From an uncultured Xanthobacteraceae bacterium (GTDB lineage Bacteria > Pseudomonadota > Alphaproteobacteria > Rhizobiales > Xanthobacteraceae), in assembly GCA_955652925.1 (NCBI GenBank), contig CATPCO010000281.1, forward strand, positions 1 through 6,193: a stretch of 6,193 nucleotides of DNA, read 5' to 3'. Below, one piece after another: positions 1 to 6,017 of this stretch (positions are counted from its first letter, which is position 1; each line of letters begins with the position of its first letter). Both the position numbers and the translations under genes were made by a program. The notes beneath the pieces were generated by a model. It was not told the DNA's origin and did no database searches. It saw only the letters and a list, made by a program, of their open reading frames with translations.

Positions 1-71
1 ACCCCCTCCCGCCCGGACACGATAACCCGGACCGCGCGCGAGAGAAATGCCGCGTTCATGGCGGACGTCAT
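1..71 (-). other. Weak open reading frame running off the left edge, possible divergent gene start
   Basis: On the minus strand an ATG at 71 opens a stop-free frame of 23 codons to the window edge (MTSAMNAAFLSRAVRVIVSG...). A GGAAG stretch lies five bases before the ATG and could serve as a ribosome-binding site. In many Rhizobiales a divergent hemC (hydroxymethylbilane synthase) sits upstream of tsaD, so a minus-strand gene just off the edge is expected. The visible residues do not resemble the usual hemC start (IGTRGSPLALAQA-like), so this may be only leader sequence. A stop-free run of 23 codons in GC-rich DNA is weak evidence. No clear promoter is visible in 1-139. Confidence 0.15.
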
Positions 72-139
72 AGCGTCTTCCAGCCTTTCGTCGAAGCCTG
101 CGCAGTGCTCGATCTCGCGATGTGAATGATGGGGCAGCA

Positions 140-1237
140 ATGCTTGTGCTCGGCATCGAGACGACGTGCGATGAGACCGCGGCAGCTGTCGTCGAAAAAC
201 CGGACGCCAGAGCAGGCAAGATTCTGTCCAACGTCGTGCTTTCACAAGTCAATGAGCACGCAGCCTTCGGCGGTGTTGTGCCGGAGATCGCCGCCCGTGC
301 CCACGTCGAAGCCCTCGATATGATCATCGAGCGGGCCATAGCCGAGGCGCAATGCAGCTTCGCTTCCCTCGATGGCGTCGCGGCGGCCGCCGGACCGGGT
401 CTTATCGGCGGCGTCATCGTAGGTCTGACGACCGCAAAGGCGATCGCGCTCGTCCTGGAGAAGCCCCTGATTGCGGTCAATCACCTCGAGGCGCACGCCC
501 TGACTGCCCGGCTGACTGATGCGACCCCGTTCCCGTACTGCTTGTTTCTGGCGTCCGGCGGACACACCCAGATCGTCGCCGTGCTTGGCGTCGGCGACTA
601 CGTGCGCCTGGGCACAACGCTGGACGATGCGATCGGTGAAGCATTCGACAAGACCGCAAAACTGCTGGGCCTGGGATATCCGGGCGGTCCCCAGGTCGAG
701 AAGGAGGCCATTGGCGGAAATCCGGCTCGTTTCCCGCTGCCGCGACCAATGATCGGGCGGGCGCATGCTGATTTTTCGCTGTCGGGACTGAAGACGGCGC
801 TGCGGCTCGAGGCGGAGCGGATCGCGCCGCTGAGCGATCATGACGTCCGCGACCTCTGTGCCTCCTTTCAACAGAGCGTCGTCGACGTGGTCGCGGACAG
901 GTTGCGCAATGGTCTCAAATTGTTTCGCGAACGGCATGGCAAGCCAACGGCGCTCGTCGCAGCAGGCGGCGTTGCCGCCAATGAGGCCATTCGCAAGGTC
1001 CTGCATAGAGTGGCCTTCGAGGCCGGCACGGTGCTGGTGGTTCCGCCGGCCGAGTTGTGCACGGACAACGGCGCCATGATCGCCTGGGCCGGCGCGGAAC
1101 GCCTTGCCCTTGGGCTGACGGACACGCTGGACACCCCGCCGCACGCGCGGTGGCCGCTCCAGAAAGTGCGCGGTGTAGCTGCGCGCAGAAGCTCAGTGGA
1201 CGCCGATGCGAGCACGGTCATCCAAGGCGGCGCCTGA
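140..1237 (+). CDS. tsaD: tRNA N6-adenosine threonylcarbamoyltransferase TsaD
   Basis: Cytoplasmic enzyme that, with TsaB and TsaE, transfers the threonylcarbamoyl group of threonylcarbamoyl-AMP to A37 of ANN-decoding tRNAs, making t6A. Older names are Gcp and YgjD. The 365-residue product is slightly longer than usual and shows the whole Kae1/TsaD fold: IETTCDETA at 6-14, NHLEAHA at 114-120 with metal ligands H115 and H119, SGGHTQ at 139-144, and the nucleotide-binding FDKTAKLLGLGYPGGP around 169-184. GGVAAN lies at 276-281, and CTDNGAMIA at 307-315 carries the third metal ligand D309. I chose ATG 140 because family members begin almost directly with LGIETTCDET and a GGGG lies five bases upstream. 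An in-frame GTG at 122 would add six residues but has no visible Shine-Dalgarno. About 25 residues after WPL (338-340) form a low-complexity tail of no known role. gpsA follows after 60 nt, in the same frame. Confidence 0.96.
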   Translation: MLVLGIETTCDETAAAVVEKPDARAGKILSNVVLSQVNEHAAFGGVVPEIAARAHVEALDMIIERAIAEAQCSFASLDGVAAAAGPGLIGGVIVGLTTAKAIALVLEKPLIAVNHLEAHALTARLTDATPFPYCLFLASGGHTQIVAVLGVGDYVRLGTTLDDAIGEAFDKTAKLLGLGYPGGPQVEKEAIGGNPARFPLPRPMIGRAHADFSLSGLKTALRLEAERIAPLSDHDVRDLCASFQQSVVDVVADRLRNGLKLFRERHGKPTALVAAGGVAANEAIRKVLHRVAFEAGTVLVVPPAELCTDNGAMIAWAGAERLALGLTDTLDTPPHARWPLQKVRGVAARRSSVDADASTVIQGGA

Positions 1238-1239
1238 TG

Positions 1240-1259
1240 TTACAGGCGTTTACAGGCAT
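1240..1259 (+). repeat. Tandem 10-bp direct repeat between tsaD and gpsA
   Basis: TTACAGGCGT (1240-1249) is followed directly by TTACAGGCAT (1250-1259), identical at nine of ten positions. The spacing is one DNA helical turn. It starts three bases after the tsaD stop and ends 38 bases before gpsA. Two half-sites on the same DNA face could bind a regulator, but a chance duplication is equally possible. No known operator is recognised. Confidence 0.4.
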
Positions 1260-1297
1260 GCCAAAAGTCGAACAGGCGCAAAGAAATACGATCGGCG

Positions 1298-2284
1298 ATG
1301 GCATTTGACCGTATCGCCGTCGTTGGAGCTGGCGCGTGGGGAAGCGCGCTGGCAAATACACTGGCGCGAGCCGGACGCGATGTGACCCTCTTTGCGCGCG
1401 ATCGCCCGAGCGCCGATCGCCTACGGCAAACACGTGAAAGCCCGCGGCTGCCGGGGATACATTTCGACCCTCGCATCGCCTTGGCCGATGCCGCAAGCGG
1501 GGTGCCGCCCTATCATGCCATCCTTCTTGCGGTGCCTTCGCAGCAATTGCGTGAGGTGGCCCGCATCGTTGGACAAGGCATGAAAAAGAAGACGCCCGTG
1601 ATTGCCTGCGCGAAGGGCATTGAGCGCGGGACGCAGAAATTCATGACCGAGGTGATTACGCAGAGTGCGCCCGGCGCTGTCCCCGCCATTCTCTCCGGGC
1701 CGAGCTTTGCGCAGGATGTTGCGCGCGGCCTGCCCACTGCGGTGACGCTGGCAACGGCAGACAAAAAGCTCGCGTCCGTCCTTGCTGGCGCGCTCGGTTC
1801 AACGTATTTCCGGCTCTATCATTCGACGGACATTCGCGGGGTCGAGATCGGCGGCGCCGCCAAAAATGTCCTCGCCATCGCCGCGGGAATAGTGACCGGC
1901 CGAGGTCTCGGCGCGAGCGCGGGCGCCGCACTTGTAACTCGCGGCTTCGCCGAGCTGTTTCGGTTTGGCAAGGCCTTGCGGGCGCGACCACAAACCTTGA
2001 CTGGTCTCTCCGGCCTCGGCGACCTGATCTTGACCTGCTCGAGCGTTGCGTCCCGCAACTACTCCTTCGGTATTGCGCTCGGCAAAGGTCAATCGCCTGC
2101 CGTTGCAGGCTCCGGCAAGTTGGCTGAAGGCATCTTCACGGCTCCGGTGCTGCTGGAAATGGCGCAAGCACGATCGATCGAAATGCCCATTGCAAACGCC
2201 GTCGTCGACATTCTGCAGGGACAAGCGAGCGTCGGCGATGCCATTGAAAAACTCTTGACACGCCCGTTTCGAGCGGAGGCATAG
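1298..2284 (+). CDS. gpsA: NAD(P)-dependent glycerol-3-phosphate dehydrogenase GpsA
   Basis: Cytoplasmic enzyme that reduces dihydroxyacetone phosphate to sn-glycerol 3-phosphate, the backbone for phospholipid synthesis. The 328-residue length is normal for the family. The N-terminal Rossmann domain starts with the dinucleotide-binding GAGAWG at 10-15. CAKGIE (104-109) and SGPSFA (133-138) are family signatures near the active site. The all-alpha C-terminal domain carries GGAAKNVLAIAAG (185-197) with catalytic K189, then GLGDL (239-243) with D242, and TCSSVASRN (246-254) whose R253-N254 bind the substrate phosphate. ATG 1298 is firmly chosen: the 20 in-frame codons between the tsaD stop and this ATG contain no ATG, GTG or TTG. 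Its ribosome-binding site is poor, so translational coupling to tsaD is possible. The EVE gene starts 10 nt after its stop. Confidence 0.97.
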   Translation: MAFDRIAVVGAGAWGSALANTLARAGRDVTLFARDRPSADRLRQTRESPRLPGIHFDPRIALADAASGVPPYHAILLAVPSQQLREVARIVGQGMKKKTPVIACAKGIERGTQKFMTEVITQSAPGAVPAILSGPSFAQDVARGLPTAVTLATADKKLASVLAGALGSTYFRLYHSTDIRGVEIGGAAKNVLAIAAGIVTGRGLGASAGAALVTRGFAELFRFGKALRARPQTLTGLSGLGDLILTCSSVASRNYSFGIALGKGQSPAVAGSGKLAEGIFTAPVLLEMAQARSIEMPIANAVVDILQGQASVGDAIEKLLTRPFRAEA

Positions 2285-2294
2285 GAGAACAGAG

Positions 2295-2714
2295 ATGGCC
2301 TATTGGCTGCTGAAAACAGAGCCGGAGGAATTCTCCTGGAATGACCAGGTCGCGCGCGGCGCCAAGGGCGAGCCTTGGACGGGTGTGCGCAATTACATCG
2401 CTCGCGGCAACCTCAAGAAAATGAAGAGGGGGGAGCGCGCATTCTTCTATCACACCGGCAAACAAAAGCAGGTCGTCGGGATCGCCGAGGTGATCAAGGA
2501 GGCCTATCCTGATCCGACCGATGACACGGGAGTATTCAAGGCAGTCACCGTCAAGAGCGTGAAGCCGCTGCCACAACCGGTAACGCTGGCGGCGATCAAA
2601 GCTGAGCCTCGTCTCAAAGACATGGCGCTGGTAAAATATTCGCGGCTTTCGGTCCAGCCCGTGCAGGATAATGAATGGAAGATCGTTTGTGCCATGGGGG
2701 GCCTGAAGGAGTGA
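2295..2714 (+). CDS. EVE domain-containing protein (DUF55, thymocyte nuclear protein 1-like)
   Basis: Single-domain cytoplasmic protein of 139 residues, the usual size for bacterial stand-alone EVE proteins. The family belongs to the PUA-like superfamily. Relatives such as human THYN1 and the YTH domain suggest recognition of modified nucleic-acid bases, but the bacterial role is not settled. Visible hallmarks are YWLLKTEPEEFSW at 3-15, WTGVRNYIARGNLKKMKRGE at 28-47, FFYHTG at 50-55, VGIAEVIKEAYPDPT at 61-75 and the late SRLSVQPV at 116-123. The start is supported by AGGAGA at 2283-2288, overlapping the end of gpsA, six bases before the ATG. It is almost certainly cotranscribed with gpsA. In some related genomes a YciI-like gene sits between gpsA and this gene; here there is none. 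Family assignment is secure; biological function is not. Confidence 0.93.
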   Translation: MAYWLLKTEPEEFSWNDQVARGAKGEPWTGVRNYIARGNLKKMKRGERAFFYHTGKQKQVVGIAEVIKEAYPDPTDDTGVFKAVTVKSVKPLPQPVTLAAIKAEPRLKDMALVKYSRLSVQPVQDNEWKIVCAMGGLKE

Positions 2715-2760
2715 CCTCAATCGGCACCCAGGCCGCTGGCGCCGGCGGAGAAAGAAATCA

Positions 2761-3180
2761 ATGACATTCAGCGGAGTGAGCTATCTCGCCATCGTCATCG
2801 CCGCGATCGCGGCCTGGCTCGCGGGCGCTGCCTGGTACACGGCATTCGGCAAGACCTGGATGGCTGCGCTCGCAATGACGCCGGAGAAGATCGAGGCCGC
2901 AAAGCGGGGGCCGGGCGCTTATCTGCCGTTCATCTACGCGTTTGGTGCAGAATTGGTCATGGCCTGGACGCTTGCGGGTTTGCTGGCTCACCTCGGTCCC
3001 TTATCACTGCGCAACGGTATCATCTCTGCAGCTTTCTGTTGGCTCGGCTTCGTGATGGCTGCGATGGTGGTCAACAACAGCTTCGCCAAACGCGACTGGC
3101 GGCTTTTGTGGATCGATGGCGGGCACTGGCTCGTGGTGCTGTTGCTCATGGGGGCGATCATCGGGGGCATTGGCGCATAG
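2761..3180 (+). CDS. DUF1761-type small integral membrane protein
   Basis: A 139-residue hydrophobic protein with four predicted membrane helices, roughly at 5-28, 53-77, 84-106 and 118-138. The GAAWYTAFGKTWM segment (22-34) after the first helix and the FAKRDWRLLWIDGGHWLVV segment (108-126) match what I know of DUF1761 proteins, small inner-membrane proteins of unknown function. Charged residues cluster in the loops after helix 1 (TPEKIEAAKRG, 40-50) and after helix 3 (AKRDWR, 109-114). No cleavable signal peptide is apparent, because the first helix has no AxA-type site following it. A GGAG at 2747-2750 lies ten bases before the ATG, a slightly long but usable spacing. It lies 46 nt after the EVE gene and may share its transcript. 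I do not assign a substrate or function. Confidence 0.85.
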   Translation: MTFSGVSYLAIVIAAIAAWLAGAAWYTAFGKTWMAALAMTPEKIEAAKRGPGAYLPFIYAFGAELVMAWTLAGLLAHLGPLSLRNGIISAAFCWLGFVMAAMVVNNSFAKRDWRLLWIDGGHWLVVLLLMGAIIGGIGA

Positions 3181-3212
3181 CGACCGCCGACCAAAGTCGA
3201 AGAGTGCCGGGC

Positions 3213-3242
3213 TTGTCGCTCGTCCAGCCAGCGGCTCATAAT
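3213..3242 (+). promoter_or_regulatory. Candidate sigma-70-type promoter for acs
   Basis: TTGTCG (3213-3218) and CATAAT (3237-3242) match the -35 and -10 consensus at four and five of six positions, with an 18-base spacer. Transcription would begin near 3249, giving a leader of about 53 nt that contains the hairpin at 3262-3287. This is inferred from sequence only; acs could also be read from an upstream promoter. Confidence 0.35.
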
Positions 3243-3261
3243 GGGAGGGAAAGAACGATCC

Positions 3262-3287
3262 TGCGCGGTCACAAACGGCACCGCGCA
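3262..3287 (+). promoter_or_regulatory. Hairpin in the acs leader, just before the ribosome-binding site
   Basis: TGCGCGGT (3262-3269) and ACCGCGCA (3280-3287) are perfect 8-bp inverted repeats around a 10-base loop. The right arm ends three bases before the GGAGG of acs. There is no T-tract, so it is not an intrinsic terminator. It could modulate ribosome access or mRNA stability, or could be a dyad bound by a regulator at the DNA level. No known riboswitch is recognised. Confidence 0.4.
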
Positions 3288-3290
3288 TGT

Positions 3291-3295
3291 GGAGG
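3291..3295 (+). promoter_or_regulatory. Shine-Dalgarno that fixes the acs start at 3302
   Basis: GGAGG at 3291-3295 stands six bases before ATG 3302. It therefore excludes the in-frame ATG at 3287, which lies upstream of this site and would add only MWRKE. Confidence 0.85.
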
Positions 3296-3301
3296 AAAGA
3301 A

Positions 3302-5251
3302 ATGTCCGAGAAAATCTACGACGTTCCGGCGGAATGGAAGAAACGCGCCTACATCGATGCCGCCAAATATCAGGAGATGTATGCGCGTTCCATCAACGAC
3401 CCGAATGGCTTTTGGTCCGAACAGGCCAAGCGGCTCGACTGGTACAAGGCACCCACGCGAGTCAAGAACACGACCTTCGGACCGGGCAACGTCTCGATCA
3501 AATGGTACGAGGATGGGGTTCTCAACGCCGCCTATAATTGCATCGATCGCCATCTTGCCAAGCGCGGCAACCAGACCGCGATCATCTGGGAGGGCGACGA
3601 CCCCTCAAAATCGAAGCATATTACCTATCAGGAGCTGCACGACGAAGTCTGCCGCTTCGCCAATATCCTGCGCAACCGCGAAGTAAAGAAGGGCGATCGC
3701 GTTACGATTTATTTGCCGATGATACCGGAAGCGATCTACGCCATTCTCGCCTGCGCGCGGATCGGCGCGATTCATTCGGTGGTGTTCGGCGGATTCTCCC
3801 CGGAGTCGCTCGCCGGGCGGATCGAGGATTGCAGGTCGAGCGTGGTTATCACCGCCGATGAAGGCGTGCGCGGCGGGCGCAAGGTGCCGCTCAAAGTCAA
3901 CACCGACGCGGCCATCGAAAAAGCCGGCGGCGTCGATCATGTCATTGTCGTTCGCCACACCGGCGCGCCGGTGAACATGGAGCCGGGGCGCGACGTCTGG
4001 CACCACGAGGCCGCCGAGGTCGTCACGACGCAATGTCCGTGCGAGCACATGAACGCGGAGGACCCGCTGTTCATTCTCTATACGTCAGGCTCAACCGGAC
4101 AACCGAAGGGGGTGCTGCACACGACCGGCGGTTATCTCGTCTACACGGCGATGTCCCACCAATACGTCTTCGATTATCACGAGGGCGACATCTACTGGTG
4201 CACCGCGGACGTCGGTTGGGTCACCGGTCACAGCTACATCGTCTATGGTCCGCTCGCGAACGGCGCGACCACGCTGATGTTCGAAGGCGTGCCGAACTAT
4301 CCCAGCATGTCGCGGTTCTGGGAGGTTTGCGACAAGCACAACGTCAACACTATCTACACGGCGCCGACCGCGATCCGCGCGCTCATGCAAGCGGGTGACG
4401 CGCCGGTGAAGAAGACGTCGCGCAAGTCGCTGCGGCTCCTCGGCACCGTCGGGGAGCCGATCAATCCGGAAGCATGGGAGTGGTACTACCACGTCGTGGG
4501 CGAGGGCCGCTGCCCCATCGTCGACACGTGGTGGCAGACCGAGACCGGCGGGATCCTGATCACGCCGCTGCCGGGCGCGACACGTTTGAAACCGGGTTCC
4601 GCGACGCAGCCATTCTTCGGCGTGCGTCCCGAGATCGTGGATGCGGAGGGCAAGGTGCTGGAAGGCGCCACGACCGGCAATCTCTGCCTCGCCGATTCGT
4701 GGCCGGGCATGATGCGCACCGTGTTTGGCGATCATCAGCGGTTCATCGACACTTACTTCAAGGCCTATCCCGGCAAATATTTCACCGGCGACGGCTGCCG
4801 GCGCGATGCGGACGGCTATTACTGGATCACGGGCCGCGTCGACGACGTCATCAACGTTGCCGGACACCGGCTCGGAACCGCCGAGGTGGAAAGCGCGCTG
4901 GTGGCGCATCCCAAATGCTCGGAGGCCGCCGTGGTCGGCTATCCCCATGACATCAAGGGGCAGGGCATCTACGCCTACGTCACGCTCATGGCAGGAGAGC
5001 AGCCGAGCGAAGAGTTGCGCAAGGAGCTGGTGGCCTGGGTGCGCAAGGAGATTGGCCCGATCGCTTCGCCCGACCTCATTCAGTTCGCGCCCGGCCTTCC
5101 CAAGACCCGTTCAGGCAAGATCATGCGGCGAATCCTGCGCAAGATCGCCGAGGACGAATATGGCAGCCTCGGCGACACCTCAACCCTCGCCGATCCCGCG
5201 GTCGTCGACGATCTCGTGAAGAACCGGCAGAATAAGAAAGCCCACGCATAG
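3302..5251 (+). CDS. acs: Acetyl-CoA synthetase, AMP-forming
   Basis: Cytoplasmic enzyme that activates acetate with ATP to acetyl-AMP and then forms acetyl-CoA, feeding acetate into the TCA cycle, the glyoxylate or ethylmalonyl-CoA routes and biosynthesis. The 649-residue product is full length for the ANL family. YTSGSTGQPKG at 260-270 is the ATP-binding loop. DTWWQTETGG at 408-417 includes W411, at the position of the tryptophan that restricts the acyl pocket to acetate. TGDG at 495-498 contacts ATP, and GRVDDVINVAGHRLGTAEVE at 511-530 includes the domain-hinge aspartate D514. PKTRSGKIMRR at 600-610 carries catalytic K606, needed for adenylation. In studied bacteria, including Rhodopseudomonas, this lysine is acetylated by Pat-type enzymes and restored by sirtuin-type or zinc-dependent deacetylases, so post-translational control is likely. 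No truncation or missing catalytic residue is seen. A hairpin terminator follows the stop. Confidence 0.98.
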   Translation: MSEKIYDVPAEWKKRAYIDAAKYQEMYARSINDPNGFWSEQAKRLDWYKAPTRVKNTTFGPGNVSIKWYEDGVLNAAYNCIDRHLAKRGNQTAIIWEGDDPSKSKHITYQELHDEVCRFANILRNREVKKGDRVTIYLPMIPEAIYAILACARIGAIHSVVFGGFSPESLAGRIEDCRSSVVITADEGVRGGRKVPLKVNTDAAIEKAGGVDHVIVVRHTGAPVNMEPGRDVWHHEAAEVVTTQCPCEHMNAEDPLFILYTSGSTGQPKGVLHTTGGYLVYTAMSHQYVFDYHEGDIYWCTADVGWVTGHSYIVYGPLANGATTLMFEGVPNYPSMSRFWEVCDKHNVNTIYTAPTAIRALMQAGDAPVKKTSRKSLRLLGTVGEPINPEAWEWYYHVVGEGRCPIVDTWWQTETGGILITPLPGATRLKPGSATQPFFGVRPEIVDAEGKVLEGATTGNLCLADSWPGMMRTVFGDHQRFIDTYFKAYPGKYFTGDGCRRDADGYYWITGRVDDVINVAGHRLGTAEVESALVAHPKCSEAAVVGYPHDIKGQGIYAYVTLMAGEQPSEELRKELVAWVRKEIGPIASPDLIQFAPGLPKTRSGKIMRRILRKIAEDEYGSLGDTSTLADPAVVDDLVKNRQNKKAHA

Positions 5252-5261
5252 GGTTATGCAA

Positions 5262-5299
5262 GGCGGCTGTGGCGCATACGGCACAGCCGCCGAAATTTT
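5262..5299 (+). terminator. Terminator-like hairpin after acs
   Basis: GGCGGCTGTG (5262-5271) and CACAGCCGCC (5282-5291) form a perfect 10-bp GC-rich stem with a 10-base loop, followed by GAAATTTT with a short T-run at 5296-5299. It begins 10 bases after the acs stop. The weak T-tract makes termination probable, not certain. Confidence 0.75.
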
Positions 5300-5351
5300 A
5301 GCAATCCGGTAAGGCTAATTCGCAGTTTCGGCTGAGACCGGAGCTCGATTC

Positions 5352-5357
5352 TATTAT
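5352..5357 (+). promoter_or_regulatory. Possible -10 element for the L,D-transpeptidase gene
   Basis: TATTAT at 5352-5357 matches the -10 consensus at five of six positions and stands out in an AT-rich patch between the acs terminator and the next gene. No good -35 is visible at 16-19 bases upstream. A promoter somewhere in 5300-5420 is expected because the gene is preceded by a terminator. The leader would be about 75 nt and holds a possible imperfect stem between CGCCCGA (5370-5376) and TCGGGCG (5399-5405). Confidence 0.25.
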
Positions 5358-5439
5358 GATTAATGGCGGCGCCCGATCGGGGGATCCTGAGCGGATGGTC
5401 GGGCGTCCATCGCAGTTAAAGATATCGGGGCAACACATC

Positions 5440-5958
5440 ATGCAACTCTCACGATGGCTGGCAGCCGCTACGGCTGCCATGATGCTTACCGCGAGTGCTG
5501 CGATCCCGGAGCGCGCACAAGCCCGGGAGATCGTCGGATTCTCTGGCGGATATGCGCCGGGAACAATTGTTGTGAGGACGAGCGCGCGGTCCCTTTACTA
5601 CGTGCTCGGGAGCGGAAGGGCGCTGCGCTATCCCGTCGGGGTCGGGCGGATTGGGAAGCAATGGTCGGGCACATCGATGATCGACGGCAAGTATCTTCGC
5701 CCGGCATGGACGCCGCCTGCCGAGGTCAAGCACGACAAGCCCAATCTGCCGAACGTCATTGCCGGCGGCAGCGGGCGAAACCCCATGGGCGCCGCGGCGA
5801 TGACGCTTGCCGGCGGCCAATACGCCATCCACGGCACCAACAATCCGGGCTCGATTGGCGGCTATGTCTCCTACGGCTGCATCCGAATGTACAACGCGGA
5901 CGTTCTCGATCTCTATGGACGAGTCGGCTTGGGCACGACCGTTGTCGTAACGCCATAG
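5440..5958 (+). CDS. Short secreted L,D-transpeptidase (YkuD/ErfK family)
   Basis: Exported cysteine transpeptidase predicted to form 3-3 cross-links or attach partner proteins to periplasmic peptidoglycan. The product is 172 residues. Residues 1-28 form a Sec signal peptide: basic QLSR, hydrophobic WLAAATAAMMLTASAA, then AQA before R29 as a signal peptidase I site, leaving about 144 mature residues. The YkuD domain fills the rest, from about GTIVV (41-45) to the end. The catalytic signature is complete: HGTNNPGSIGG at 131-141, then SYGCIRM at 144-150 with nucleophile C147, supporting H131 and R149. No LysM or peptidoglycan-binding domain is attached. I chose ATG 5440 because the signal peptide begins there; an in-frame ATG at 5356 would place 28 non-signal residues in front and overlaps the possible -10. 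The ribosome-binding site is weak. Which branch of the Ldt family it belongs to cannot be told from sequence alone. Confidence 0.92.
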   Translation: MQLSRWLAAATAAMMLTASAAIPERAQAREIVGFSGGYAPGTIVVRTSARSLYYVLGSGRALRYPVGVGRIGKQWSGTSMIDGKYLRPAWTPPAEVKHDKPNLPNVIAGGSGRNPMGAAAMTLAGGQYAIHGTNNPGSIGGYVSYGCIRMYNADVLDLYGRVGLGTTVVVTP

Positions 5959-5986
5959 CGCGACACCACCAACGATTGACTAAAGC

Positions 5987-6017
5987 GGCCGGGACTCTGT
6001 CCCGGCCATTTCATTTT
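5987..6017 (+). terminator. Intrinsic terminator after the L,D-transpeptidase gene
   Basis: GGCCGGGAC (5987-5995) and GTCCCGGCC (5999-6007) form a perfect 9-bp stem with a TCT loop, followed by the T-rich ATTTCATTTT. It starts 28 bases after the stop codon. This is the best terminator in the window. Confidence 0.88.

Noticed and set aside
1..129. Plus-strand frame open from the left edge to TGA at 127-129
   Set aside because: Its translation (TPSRPDTITRTARERNAAF...) matches nothing I recognise and it is short; chance openness in GC-rich DNA is likely. It would overlap the GTG at 122 but stop before tsaD's chosen ATG.
242..1144. 300-codon open frame on the minus strand opposite tsaD
   Set aside because: It lies wholly antisense to a clearly identified gene, and its translation is arginine-, glycine- and glutamine-rich with no recognisable domain. 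This is a typical GC-rich shadow frame.
3287..3301. Upstream ATG start for acs
   Set aside because: It precedes the Shine-Dalgarno at 3291-3295 and lies at the foot of the hairpin. ATG 3302 has ideal spacing and gives the family's usual N-terminus.
3039..3686. 215-codon plus-strand frame overlapping the DUF1761 gene and the start of acs
   Set aside because: It crosses two better-supported genes in another frame, and its translation is rich in R, S, T and P without domain features.
4091..4948. 285-codon minus-strand open frame opposite acs
   Set aside because: Antisense to conserved acs motifs. Its composition (many R, H and D) is what the codon bias of acs would produce on the opposite strand.
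5372..5381. Palindrome CCCGATCGGG in the transpeptidase leader
   Set aside because: A 10-bp GC-rich palindrome with no loop is common by chance in this composition, and no matching operator is known to me.
5356..5439. Extended start of the L,D-transpeptidase at 5356
   Set aside because: It would bury the signal peptide behind 28 polar residues and has no ribosome-binding site.
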